64,000 nt of DNA from Streptomyces chattanoogensis. Lineage in GTDB: Bacteria > Actinomycetota > Actinomycetes > Streptomycetales > Streptomycetaceae. Positions 38,360 through 46,901 of the stretch are shown one piece after another (within the stretch, counting starts at the first letter, position 1; each line of letters starts with the position of its first letter). The notes under the pieces were generated by a model. It ran no database searches and was not told the origin of the DNA. It worked only from the letters and a program-made list of their open reading frames with translations. The stretch is from the NCBI RefSeq assembly GCF_001294335.1, contig NZ_LGKG01000013.1, positions 62,001 to 126,000 on the forward strand. Reading direction: 5' to 3'. A program made the position numbers and the translations under genes.

Positions 38360-38423
38360 GTGTCCGTCTCCCTTTAGGTGGTCTCCTGGGCCTGACGTTA
38401 CCTGGGCCGCGTTACGGGTTTCT

Positions 38424-38818
38424 CCCCACGTTGCCGGGTGCGGCGCCGTGATGGGTTCCGTTGTTCCGGACCCGCCTTCGGCGGGATCGGGGGAGGTTGT
38501 GGGGCCGGCCGCGAGGTGTACTGGCAGGTACGGGCCGGTCCTCCAGGACTTCGTCCCTACGGCCCAACCCCTTCCGCCGGTTTCGCGACCGCCCCAGGGC
38601 GGGGGGGGAATGACCAGGGGCGGATCTGGGTGGTCAAGCGGGCGGACCGTCTGTTCCTTCCCTGCCACCGGCCGGAGGTCGACTACGGACGGGAGGCGGC
38701 AGACCGTAGCGACGGAGTCGTGTAGGGCTGACGCCGCACCCCCGCTACGGACAGCCGGCCGCAACGGCCAACACCCCACCCCCGCCGGAGGCGAAACGGC
38801 GCCGCACCCGCCATCGCG
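38424..38818 (-). repeat. 0.4-kb intergenic repeat, copy A
   Basis: This segment aligns over nearly its whole length with the reverse complement of 45265-45687. It opens with CCCCACGTTGCCGGGTGCGG, contains GGTCCTCCAGGACTTCGTCC in the middle, and ends with a degenerate copy of the opening in inverse orientation (GGCGCCGCACCCG). Reading frames within it on all strands look spurious. It fills the gap between the sacsin-like gene and the DUF3027 gene. The strand given is arbitrary; the two copies are inverted relative to each other. Confidence 0.8.
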
Positions 38819-38833
38819 AAGTGAACCCAGAAC

Positions 38834-39747
38834 TCAGCTATGGCCCAGCTCATCCGCGGGTCCGGGCTCCGTCACGGACCCGCCCGGCTCGGGCCGCAAG
38901 GCAAGGGCCTCGACCACGGTCTCGTCCAGCACCGGCGCGGGCGGCCGCGGCGGTGCCGGCATCACGGCGGCCTCGGAGTGTGCCCCGCAGCCGTAGGCGA
39001 GGGAGACGACCCGGCCGTCCGCCGGGGCGAACTCATTGGGCACACCCCGAAGGCCTGGCGCAGCGAGCCGGCCAGCGGGGTCAGGAAACCGCAGGTCATG
39101 CAGGTGGCGGGGGCGGCCTGGGCCATCGGGGTCTTGGGGCCGTACGCCTCCTCCCAGCGGTCGGCCGCGGTGTGCAGGCCGTACCGGGAGAGGACCCGCG
39201 CCCGCCGCATGCCCAGCTCTTCGGCGAGGTCGGCGATGCCGCCCCGGGCGGGGGAAGGCTGGATCGCCGGGGAGCCGGGTACGACGTCGGCCTCCTCCGT
39301 GTCGGCGACCTCGGCGGCCATGCCCTCGGCGACCGCGGAGTTCGGCGGCGGGCCGTCCTCGCCGGAGAAGCCGGGCTCGAGGCGCAGGTCCTCGGCCTCC
39401 GTGGGCAGCAGGTCGCCGGGGCCCATGTCGCCGGGGCGCAGCCGCTCGCTCCAGGGGACCCATTCGGGTGCCAGGAGGGCGTCGGGGCCGGGCAGGAGGA
39501 CGGACTCGTCGAGGGTGACGACCTTGGCGCGGGAGGCGCGGGCGACCGTCACGGCCCAGCGCCAGCCGCGGTAGCCGGGCTCATTGCAGGCAAAGAGATG
39601 GGTGACGACGCGGTCTCCGTCGGCGACCGCGTCGATGTGCTCGCCGACCGTTCCGGGAAGCGCGGTTTCCTCCGCTGCCGCACGGGCAAGGTCGACCGCC
39701 TCGGCGCACAGGCGGTCGGGGGTACGGCTTCGCATCGCAGCACTCAC
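38834..39747 (-). pseudogene. DUF3027 protein, interrupted by a one-base frameshift
   Basis: The first 235 residues, from GTG 39747, match DUF3027 proteins up to CMTCGFLTPLAGSLRQAFGVC. The reading then shifts: the expected continuation (NEFAPADGRVVSLAYGCGAHSEA) is in the next frame and runs to a stop at 38834, while the original frame ends at 38962. One C added to the CCC run at 39038-39040 would restore a full gene of about 304 residues. The CxxC and C-x-x-H residues suggest zinc binding. The position next to the MFS-DUF2771-mqn block is the usual one. A sequencing error is possible. Confidence 0.8.
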
Positions 39748-40101
39748 AAGAATCGATTCTCTCTTCCACGCCGTCTCACGAGTGCGCCAGCCAAGGCTGT
39801 CCTGTCTGTCCGGACGACCGGCGGGGCCGGGGCGGGCGGAGCGGACCTGGGGACCGCGTCGACGTCCGCGCCCGGTCGGTTTCGGTCGAGCGCACCTCTT
39901 ACGTCCCATTCTGCGGGATCGCCATGAGGCACGCGGCCAAAAACGACCGTCGGTGGCGCGCTACACACGCTACCCCTTCAACGGTGTACGACCCCTCGCG
40001 GGAGCGGCAAATGTCAGCAGCGGGCCGCCGGGGCCGGTGCGCCGCGCGTGGCAGGGCGGAGAAAACACCATCTACCGGGCGAATTGGGGCAATATGGCCG
40101 G
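39748..40101. promoter_or_regulatory. Divergent intergenic region with AGAATCGATTCT palindrome
   Basis: This 354-base gap separates the DUF3027 and MFS genes. A perfect 12-bp palindrome, AGAATCGATTCT (39749-39760), touches the DUF3027 start and could be an operator. A CAATATGG patch at 40090-40097 is placed as a -10 element for a leaderless MFS transcript. No gene was recognised in the remainder. Confidence 0.5.
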
Positions 40102-41478
40102 GTGGCTGCCGCACGGTACGCAGGGACCCGGGTACGGCGGGCGGGCCGGGCGGCCGGCCGCGCGCTGCGTTCGCCGTTCACCGGAGCGGCCCGGGGCCTG
40201 CGCCGCGCCACCCATGCGCACGGCGCGGGCGAGTCGGGCCTGAGCAAACTGATCGAACTGCACGCGGTGAACGCCGCGGGCGACATGATGATCACGGTCG
40301 CGCTGGCCTCGACGGTGTTCTTCTCCGTCCCGACCGACCAGGCACGGGGGCGGGTGGCGCTGTACCTGGCGGTCACCATGGCGCCGTTCGCGCTGCTCGC
40401 GCCGGTGGTCGGACCGCTGCTGGACCGGGTGCCGCACGGCCGCCGGGCGGCGATGGCGGGCGCGATGCTGGCGCGGGCGCTGCTGGCGCTGACGATGTCG
40501 GGCGCGGTGGCGACCGGCGGGCTGGAGCTGTATCCGGCGGCGCTGGGGGTGCTGGTGGCCTCGAAGGCGTACGGGGTGGTGCGCAGCGCGGTGGTGCCGC
40601 GGCTGCTGCCGCCGCGGATTTCGCTGGTCAAGGCCAATTCGCGGGTGACGCTGGCCGGTCTGCTGGCCACCGGCGTGGCGGCGCCGGCGGGCGCCGGGCT
40701 GCACCTGATCGGGCCGGAGTGGCCGCTGTACGGGGCGTTCGTGGTGTTCGTGGCCGGGACGGTCCTGTCGTTCTCCCTGCCGCACAAGGTGGATTCGGCC
40801 AAGGGCGAGGGCCGGGCACGGCTGGCGTCCCACGAGGCGGTCGCCGTCTCGGGTGGCAGACCGCCGAAACCGGGGCTGCGGACGGTCGGGCCGTCGGTGC
40901 TGCACGGTCTGCAGGCCAATGCCTGTCTGCGGGCGCTCTCCGGGTTTCTGACGTTCTTCCTGGCGTTCCTGCTGCGTGAGCATCCGCTGGGCGGGCTGGG
41001 TCCGGCGACGTCACTGGGGCTGGTGGTGGTCGCGGCCGGTACGGGCAATGCGCTGGGTACGGCGGTGGGCGCCTGGCTGAAGGCGCGCGGGCCCGAGGCG
41101 ATCATCGCGGGGATGCTGGGGCTGGCGCTGAGCGCGACGGTGCTCGCGGCGGTCTTGTACAGCGTGATCGCGATCGTCGTGGTGACTGCCGTGGCGGCCA
41201 GTGCCGGGTTCTGCCAGGCGCTGGCGAAGCTGTCGCTGGACGCGATGATCCAGCGGGATGTGCCGGAGGCCGTACGGACCTCGGCGTTCGCCCGGTCGGA
41301 GACGGCGCTGCAGATGGCGTGGGTGGTCGGCGGGGCCATCGGAATCTCGCTGCCGCTGATCGGGGTGGTGGGGATGTCGGTGGCGGCGGGGCTGGTGGCG
41401 ACCGGGGTGGCGCTGGCCGTGCGGGGGCTACTGGGGGCGGCCCGGCACGGCGGCGCGTCGCGCGCCCGGGTCGCCTGA
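40102..41478 (+). CDS. MFS transporter, conserved beside DUF3027
   Basis: A 458-residue permease with about 11-12 membrane helices. A basic N-terminal tail (AAARYAGTRVRRAGRAAG) is followed by a short amphipathic stretch and then ELHAVNAAGDMMITVALAST. The loop PLLDRVPHGRRAAMAGAML is the MFS motif A counterpart. I start it at GTG 40102, which matches the conserved AAARYAGTR start of relatives and gives a leaderless mRNA. The substrate is unknown. The constant association with futalosine-pathway genes may reflect chromosomal synteny rather than function. Confidence 0.87.
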   Translation: MAAARYAGTRVRRAGRAAGRALRSPFTGAARGLRRATHAHGAGESGLSKLIELHAVNAAGDMMITVALASTVFFSVPTDQARGRVALYLAVTMAPFALLAPVVGPLLDRVPHGRRAAMAGAMLARALLALTMSGAVATGGLELYPAALGVLVASKAYGVVRSAVVPRLLPPRISLVKANSRVTLAGLLATGVAAPAGAGLHLIGPEWPLYGAFVVFVAGTVLSFSLPHKVDSAKGEGRARLASHEAVAVSGGRPPKPGLRTVGPSVLHGLQANACLRALSGFLTFFLAFLLREHPLGGLGPATSLGLVVVAAGTGNALGTAVGAWLKARGPEAIIAGMLGLALSATVLAAVLYSVIAIVVVTAVAASAGFCQALAKLSLDAMIQRDVPEAVRTSAFARSETALQMAWVVGGAIGISLPLIGVVGMSVAAGLVATGVALAVRGLLGAARHGGASRARVA

Positions 41479-41570
41479 CCGGCGGCCCGCGGACACCCCG
41501 GCGGGCCCGGCCCGCGCGGCACGCCGTACCCGCGCGTGGCGTGGGCCGGGGCGCCCGATAGCCTGCCCGT

Positions 41571-42080
41571 ATGACCGCTGCGTTGATCTCCCGGGGCAAG
41601 GGCCGCCGTACCGCTGCCGCCATCGGTGCCGTGTCCCTGGGCCTGCTCACCCTCTCCGCCTGTGAGAAGCCGACCGCGCTCGCGACCGTCACGGCCGGCT
41701 CCTCGACCGTGTCGGCCGAGGCGACCCCTGGTTGCGACGGCGGCGAGAAGGCTCTCGACAAGGTGAAATTCACCGCCTGCATCTCCAAGGAGGGCGGCAA
41801 GACGCTCACCGTGAGCCCCGGCGAGAAGGTGCGTATCGGCGTGGAGCCGGACATCGCCAAGCGCGGCTGGCTCGCGTTCGCCGGAGACGGCCAGGGCGTG
41901 TCCAAGACCCACCAGACCTACCGCACGCTCGACAGCAGCCAGCTGTTCGTGAAGCAGGACCCGCAGACCCAGCGCACCTACACCGTCGACACGGTCACGC
42001 TGCAGGTCGCGGAGTACCCCAAGGAGGGCGGCCAGATCCCCTCGGCCATCTTCCACTTCACACTGAAGCAGAAGGACTGA
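41571..42080 (+). CDS. DUF2771 lipoprotein
   Basis: A 169-residue exported protein. A basic N-terminus and hydrophobic stretch lead to the lipobox LTLSAC at about residues 26-31, so Cys31 should be lipidated. The mature part matches DUF2771, with CDGGEKALDKVKFTACISKEGG. TAGCCT (41559-41564) lies where transcription would begin at the ATG, so the message is probably leaderless. The role on the outer membrane face is unknown. Confidence 0.88.
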   Translation: MTAALISRGKGRRTAAAIGAVSLGLLTLSACEKPTALATVTAGSSTVSAEATPGCDGGEKALDKVKFTACISKEGGKTLTVSPGEKVRIGVEPDIAKRGWLAFAGDGQGVSKTHQTYRTLDSSQLFVKQDPQTQRTYTVDTVTLQVAEYPKEGGQIPSAIFHFTLKQKD

Positions 42081-42130
42081 GGACCGCTGCCCCGGACCGG
42101 AGAACCGCCGCACCCCGTACGGACCGTCTG

Positions 42131-42886
42131 ATGCGCGTCCTGGTCGTCACCGCGGTGGCCGCCGAGCGCGATGCGGTGTGTGCCGCGGGCGGGCCGTACG
42201 GCACACGGACGCTGCCCGGCGGCCACGCGCTGCGGTGCGCGGCCGGAGCCGGGGGGTCGCTCGATGTGCTGGCCGCCGGGGTCGGTCCCGCCGCCGCGGC
42301 CGCCGGTACGGCCACCGCGCTGACCGCAGCGGCGCTCGCGGAAGCGCCGTACGGGCTGGTGGTCTCGGCCGGTATCGGCGGCGGCTTCGCGCCCCACGCG
42401 CCGCTGGGTTCGGTGGTGGTCGCGGAGGCGATCGTCGCCGCCGACCTGGGCGCCGAGACCCCCGACGGGTTCCTCCCGGTCACCGAACTCGGCTTCGGGA
42501 CCGTCACCCACCGCCCCGATCCGGCGCTGGTCAAGGCGGTCGCCACGGCGGCCGGCGCCGCGGTCGGCACCGTCCTCACCGTCTCCACCGTCACCGGCAG
42601 CGCCGCCCGCACCGCCGAACTGGCCGCCCGTCACCCGGGGGTGCTGGCCGAGGCCATGGAGGGCTTCGGCGTCGCCGAGGCCGCCGCCGCGCACGGCGTG
42701 CCCGTACTGGAGATCCGTACGGTCTCCAATGCCGTCGGCCCCCGTGACCGCGCCGCCTGGCGGATCGGCGACGCACTGGCCGCGCTGACCGGCGTCTTCC
42801 GGGCGCTGCCGGCCTCCCCCGCGCTCTCGGCTGCGCTCGAGCGGGGAGGTACCCCCACCGTCCCGTCCCCAGGGAGGACCCCGTGA
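42131..42886 (+). CDS. mqnB: Futalosine hydrolase
   Basis: A 251-residue nucleosidase-fold enzyme that cleaves futalosine to dehypoxanthinyl futalosine and hypoxanthine in the alternative menaquinone pathway. Family features are VTAVAAERDAV at the N-terminus, VVSAGIGGGFAP for the purine site and AMEGFGVAEAAAAHGVPVLEIRTVSN with the catalytic and ribose-binding acids. The last 25 residues are a poorly conserved tail. The stop overlaps the GTG start of mqnD, so the two are translationally coupled. Confidence 0.93.
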   Translation: MRVLVVTAVAAERDAVCAAGGPYGTRTLPGGHALRCAAGAGGSLDVLAAGVGPAAAAAGTATALTAAALAEAPYGLVVSAGIGGGFAPHAPLGSVVVAEAIVAADLGAETPDGFLPVTELGFGTVTHRPDPALVKAVATAAGAAVGTVLTVSTVTGSAARTAELAARHPGVLAEAMEGFGVAEAAAAHGVPVLEIRTVSNAVGPRDRAAWRIGDALAALTGVFRALPASPALSAALERGGTPTVPSPGRTP

Positions 42887-43743
42887 CCCGGCCCCTGAAC
42901 ATCGCGTACTCGCCGTGCCCGAACGACACCTTCGTCTTCGACGCCCTGGCCCACGGCCGGGTCCCGGGCGGCCCGGAGCTGGCGGTCACCTTCGCCGACA
43001 TCGACCTCACCAACGGCATGGCCGAGCGCGGCGAGTTCGACGTCCTGAAGGTCTCCTACGCCGTCCTGCCCTGGGTCCTAGAGGAGTACGCGCTGCTGCC
43101 GTGCGGCGGCGCGCTGGGGCGCGGCTGCGGGCCGCTGGTGCTGGCCCGGGAGCAGGGCAGCGCCGCGGACCTCGCGGGCAGAACCGTCGCGGTGCCCAGC
43201 GAACGCTCCACGGCTTACCTTCTGTTCCGCCTCTGGGCGGCTGCCGAAGTGCCGGGCGGGGTGGGCGAGATCGTGGTGCTGCCGTTCCACGAGATCATGC
43301 CGGCGGTGCGCGACGGCAAGGTGGACGCGGGCCTGGTCATCCACGAGGCGCGCTTCACCTACCAGGACTACGGGCTCAGCTGCCTGGCCGACATGGGCGA
43401 GCACTGGGAGACCACCACCGGGCTGCCGATTCCGCTCGGCGCGATCATCGCCAAGCGGTCGCTGGGCGAGCCCGCGCTGCGCGAGCTGGCGGCGGCGATC
43501 CGCACCTCCGTACGCATGGCCTGGGACGACCCGGAGGCCTCCCGGCCGTACGTCCTGGAACACGCCCAGGAAATGGACCCGGCCGTCACCGAGGCGCACA
43601 TCGGGCTGTACGTCAACGACTTCACCGCGGACCTCGGCACGGACGGCTACGCCGCGGTACGCGGCCTGCTCGGCCGCGCCGCGGCCGAGGGACTGGTACC
43701 GCCCCTCGGCCACGATGCGCTGAATTTCCCGGACGAGCGCTGA
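42883..43743 (+). CDS. mqnD: 1,4-dihydroxy-6-naphthoate synthase
   Basis: A 286-residue protein of the periplasmic-binding-protein fold that converts cyclic dehypoxanthinyl futalosine to 1,4-dihydroxy-6-naphthoate. The N-terminus IAYSPCPNDTFVFDALAHG is the family signature, and LVIHEARFTYQDYGL carries the conserved active-site His. The GTG start at 42883 overlaps the mqnB stop (GTGA). Together with mqnB this shows that the organism makes menaquinone by the futalosine route. The other mqn genes are elsewhere. Confidence 0.95.
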   Translation: MTRPLNIAYSPCPNDTFVFDALAHGRVPGGPELAVTFADIDLTNGMAERGEFDVLKVSYAVLPWVLEEYALLPCGGALGRGCGPLVLAREQGSAADLAGRTVAVPSERSTAYLLFRLWAAAEVPGGVGEIVVLPFHEIMPAVRDGKVDAGLVIHEARFTYQDYGLSCLADMGEHWETTTGLPIPLGAIIAKRSLGEPALRELAAAIRTSVRMAWDDPEASRPYVLEHAQEMDPAVTEAHIGLYVNDFTADLGTDGYAAVRGLLGRAAAEGLVPPLGHDALNFPDER

Positions 43744-43759
43744 GGCACGCCCCGGCCGG

Positions 43760-44143
43760 TCAGACGTCCAGCTGGTCGGCCACCGCCCGCAGCATTCCGG
43801 CGATCTTCGCGCCGTGCGCCTTGTCCGGGTAGCGGCCGCGCTCCAGCTGCTGTGTGACGTTTTCCAGCAGCGTGGTGAGGTCCTGCACGATCGAGGCGAG
43901 TTCGTCCGGCTTACGGCGCTGTGCGGCCGCCACCGAGGGCGCGGGGTCGAGGAGGGTCACGGTCAGTGCCTGGTCACCGCGCTGGCCGGCGACCACGCCG
44001 AATTCCACGCGCTGACCGGGCTTGAGTGCGTCCACGCCGTCGGGAAGTACCGACGAATGCACAAAGACGTCGCCGCCGTCGTCGCGGGAGAGAAAGCCGA
44101 AGCCCTTCTCGCTGTTGAACCACTTGACCTTGCCGGTAGGCAC
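43760..44143 (-). CDS. Cold-shock domain protein with helical C-terminal extension
   Basis: A 127-residue RNA-binding protein. The N-terminal 65 residues are a cold-shock domain with RNP1 KGFGFLSRDDG and RNP2 DVFVHSSVL. The C-terminal half (EELASIVQDLTTLLENVTQQLERG) is a helical extension common in actinobacterial family members but absent from E. coli CspA. It is convergent with mqnD, with 16 bases between stops. It may be a nucleic-acid chaperone or antiterminator. Confidence 0.92.
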   Translation of the reverse strand: MPTGKVKWFNSEKGFGFLSRDDGGDVFVHSSVLPDGVDALKPGQRVEFGVVAGQRGDQALTVTLLDPAPSVAAAQRRKPDELASIVQDLTTLLENVTQQLERGRYPDKAHGAKIAGMLRAVADQLDV

Positions 44144-44377
44144 GTCTGTCCTCGTCCTCGTACTCGTCGGAAAATGCTGGGGAGAAAATTACTGGAAAGG
44201 GGGCGGGCCGGATCCGCTGCGGAATCTGCGGAAGAAGCGGGTCTGGATAAACGGGTCTGGATAGCAGTGCAGCGGGTCACAGGACCCGCCACCACCAAGG
44301 CTAATGGTCCGGTGCCCGGTGACAAGACGTCGCAGGGTGGTTCCTCAGTGCTTCTGGCCCGGACTTACCCTGGTCAG

Positions 44378-44653
44378 GTGTCTGACGAAACGCCCCAGGC
44401 CGGGGATCTGCTGGTCCGAATCGGCGCGATCATGTTCCTAGTTGGCGCAGTGGCCACTCTCGCCACGGTGACGCCGCTGTTCCTCGGAACCGATCCGCTG
44501 CCGTCCGCCTTCTACTGGGTGTGCATGCTGATGGGCGCCGGTTTCGCGGTCGCCGCGACGGGCGTGATCCGGTCCGCCAGGGCCCAGCGGCGTCAGGCGG
44601 AAGCGGCCGCCGCGTCCGCGCCTTCTGCCCCATCCGCCCCTTCTGCCACGTAG
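44378..44653 (+). CDS. Small membrane protein
   Basis: A 91-residue protein with two membrane helices (IGAIMFLVGAVATLATVTPLF and FYWVCMLMGAGFAVAATGVI) and a C-terminal tail of Ala/Ser/Pro repeats. GTG 44378 is chosen because TACCCT at 44366-44371 would start transcription exactly there (leaderless) and the start matches SDETPQAGDLLVR of relatives as I recall them. Its 3' end overlaps the convergent HAD gene by 61 bases. The function is unknown. Confidence 0.82.
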   Translation: MSDETPQAGDLLVRIGAIMFLVGAVATLATVTPLFLGTDPLPSAFYWVCMLMGAGFAVAATGVIRSARAQRRQAEAAAASAPSAPSAPSAT

Positions 44654-45252
44654 CGATCCAGCCACGCCGGGAACTCGGTCAGATCGCCGAACACCACATC
44701 GGCGCCCGCCGCGCGCAGCTCCTCGGCGGTGCACGGCCCCGTCGCGACGGCCACCGACAGCGCGCCCGCGGCCCGCGCGCCCCGCACGTCACCGATGTGG
44801 TCGCCGACGTAGATCCCCGCCCCGTGCTCGCGCAGCGCCTCGGCCTTGGCCTCCGCCCACAGCGAGCCGATGACCGCGTCCGCGTCGATGCCCAGATGCG
44901 CCAGATGCAGCTTGGCGTTGGGCTCGAACTTCGCGGTGACGACGATGGCGCGCCCTCCCCTCGCCTGCACCGCCGCAATGGCCTCCCGGGCGCCCGGCAT
45001 CGCCGGCGACCCGTCGATGGCGTGCTCCGGGTACAGCCCCCGGTAGACATCGCTGATCTCCGCCACCCGCTCCTCGGGGTACCACCGGCGGATCTCCTCC
45101 TCCAGCGGCGGCCCCAGCCGTGTGATGGCCGCATCGGCGTCCACGTACGTGCCGGTCCTGGCGGACAGCTCCAGGTAGGTGGCCTTGATGCCGGGCCGGG
45201 AGTCGATCAGGGTCATGTCGAGGTCGAATCCGACCGTGAGCGGGGGTGCCAT
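44593..45252 (-). CDS. HAD-family phosphatase
   Basis: A 219-residue hydrolase. Motif I is DLDMTLIDS with the nucleophile Asp10, motif II lies in IVVTAKFEPNA, and motif IV is YVGDHIGDVRGARAAG. A cap of about 60 residues sits between I and II, as in phosphoglycolate phosphatase-like enzymes. The substrate is unknown. The C-terminal 20 residues are a low-complexity Ala/Glu/Gly tail that overlaps the 3' end of the opposite gene. It is preceded by copy B of the 0.4-kb repeat. Confidence 0.9.
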   Translation of the reverse strand: MAPPLTVGFDLDMTLIDSRPGIKATYLELSARTGTYVDADAAITRLGPPLEEEIRRWYPEERVAEISDVYRGLYPEHAIDGSPAMPGAREAIAAVQARGGRAIVVTAKFEPNAKLHLAHLGIDADAVIGSLWAEAKAEALREHGAGIYVGDHIGDVRGARAAGALSVAVATGPCTAEELRAAGADVVFGDLTEFPAWLDRYVAEGADGAEGADAAAASA

Positions 45253-45264
45253 GGGCTTTATTCT

Positions 45265-45687
45265 CCCCGCGTTGCCGGGTGCGGCGCCGTGGGGGGTTCC
45301 GTTTGCCCGCCTTCGGCGGGCGGGGTGGGGGTTGGCCGTTGTGGTCGGGCTTTGCGCAGGGGTGGGGTGCGGGGGCTCTCCTCCGGTACTCCGTCCCTGC
45401 GGAGCGCCCCCTCCCGTCCGTGGTCGACCTCCGGCCGGTGGGTGGGGAGGTACAGACGGGCCGCCCGCTTGCCCTCCCAGATCAGCCACAGCCGACCCCA
45501 CCCCCCACCCAGGGGCGGTCGCGGAACCGGCGGGAGGGGTCGGGCCCGTAGGGACGAAGTCCTGGAGGACCGGCCCCGCACCCACGACCACACGCCCGCG
45601 ACCGGCCCCACAACCTCCCCCGATCCCGCCGCCAGGCGGGCCCGAAACAACGGAACCCACCACGGCGCCGCACCCGGCAACGTGGGG
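45265..45687 (+). repeat. 0.4-kb intergenic repeat with terminal inverted repeats, copy B
   Basis: A 423-base element. The left end CCCCGCGTTGCCGGGTGCGG and the right end read in reverse complement, CCCCACGTTGCCGGGTGCGG, continue in near identity for about 40 bases through GCGCCGTGG and GGGTTCCGTT, forming terminal inverted repeats. The inside aligns with copy A in the opposite orientation. It lies between the start of the HAD gene and the end of the next gene on the same strand. No transposase is encoded. MITE-like behaviour or a structured RNA are possible. Confidence 0.82.
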
Positions 45688-45707
45688 CGCACCCGAAGGG
45701 CACCCAG

Positions 45708-46736
45708 CTAACGGCCCCGCCGACGAAGGCGCCACAACACGAACACGGCCGACGCGACAGCCGCGCCCCGTGCCACCCCCGGCAGACCGTCCATCAGCGC
45801 CTGTCCCAGCCGCCCCTGGGCGATCGGATCGCCCCAGCGTCCGTCGAACCGGCCCCACAGCCACACCATGAACCCGCCGACGGCGGTCCCCGGCACCCCC
45901 AGTGCCGCGCACTTCGCCTCGGCGCGGGTCAGCCGCCGCGATACGTACGCCAGCGCCCAGCCGGCCGCGAGCGCAAGCCACTGGTCCAGGACGGCACCCG
46001 CCAGCAGGAGAACCACGGCCAGCGCCGGTACGGGGCTGAGCCAGGCCCAGGGGGACGCGGACGCCGCCGCGGGCTCGGCCTCGTCGGCGGTGGACTCCTC
46101 GGCAGCGGGGTCGGCGGCGGGGTCGGGTCCCCGCCGCCGCCCGAGCACGCCCCGCAGCAGCCCCGCACGCGTTCGCGCGCCGCCCGTCCCGGCGACCGGG
46201 GCCTCCTCGGCGTCGTCCTTCTCGGTGGACGGTGCCGGCCGCTCCCAGACCTCCGGAAGCTCGATGCCGCCGACGAACCCGGGGACCGTCTCCTCCGCCC
46301 CGTACGGCGACGGCTCCACCCGCCACCAGTCCGGCGGATCGTCCGCCTCGCCCAGCTCGTCGGCGCCCGCCAGATGGGGCGGCGCGGCGGCCGGCTCCGG
46401 TGCGGCGGGCCGGGCCGGTTTGCGCAGCAGGCCGGGCCGCGCCGCGCCGTCCCGCGGCGCGGGCACCTTGCCGGTCAGCCCGCCGAGACCGCTCTTCGGG
46501 GCCGCCGGCCGGGGCGTCTCCCCGCCCGCCGCGGCCGTCACCACGGCCTCCGGCGTCCCCAGCCGCGCCAGTACCCGCTTCACACCAGGGACGGTGTCGG
46601 CCTTCCGGGCGTCTATCTCGCTCCGCAGCCCGGCGACCAGCCGCATCCGGGTGGCGGCCGGCAGCCCCCGCTGGTGGGCCAGGTCGCCCACCCGGCTCAG
46701 ATAGTCAAAGACGAGCTGATCGCTCTCGATCCCCAC
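45708..46736 (-). CDS. Hypothetical membrane protein with helical N-terminal domain
   Basis: A 342-residue protein. The N-terminal 60 residues (DYLSRVGDLAHQRGLPAATRMRLV onward, seen in part) look like a short helical HAAS/DUF1700-type bundle. A Pro/Ala-rich acidic linker follows, with a WWRVEPSPYG motif. Three to four membrane helices lie in the last 110 residues, starting at PVPALAVVLLLAGAVLD. I choose GTG 46736, which has GGGG eight bases upstream. It is divergent from the helicase-associated gene. I do not recognise a function. Confidence 0.78.
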   Translation of the reverse strand: MGIESDQLVFDYLSRVGDLAHQRGLPAATRMRLVAGLRSEIDARKADTVPGVKRVLARLGTPEAVVTAAAGGETPRPAAPKSGLGGLTGKVPAPRDGAARPGLLRKPARPAAPEPAAAPPHLAGADELGEADDPPDWWRVEPSPYGAEETVPGFVGGIELPEVWERPAPSTEKDDAEEAPVAGTGGARTRAGLLRGVLGRRRGPDPAADPAAEESTADEAEPAAASASPWAWLSPVPALAVVLLLAGAVLDQWLALAAGWALAYVSRRLTRAEAKCAALGVPGTAVGGFMVWLWGRFDGRWGDPIAQGRLGQALMDGLPGVARGAAVASAVFVLWRLRRRGR

Positions 46737-46901
46737 GACATAACCCCACGAAATCCCCTGCGGCGTCCGCTGGTTGCTGTCCCGACCGTACCGCCCGCCC
46801 GTTCTCCCCGCCGCCACCGCCGGGCGCGCCGGGCGTACGCCCCCGGCGCCGTGGCCGCCGGACAGTGCCCCCGGATCGGTCACCCCGCTAACGTAGGACG
46901 A

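Noticed and set aside
35345..38377. 1010-codon open frame opposite the sacsin-like gene
   Set aside because: Antisense shadow; the minus-strand frame has the clear GHKL ATPase motifs.
45179..45871. Open frames running through the 0.4-kb repeat
   Set aside because: The frames differ between the two repeat copies and the products are Pro/Gly/Arg-rich, so the repeat is judged non-coding.
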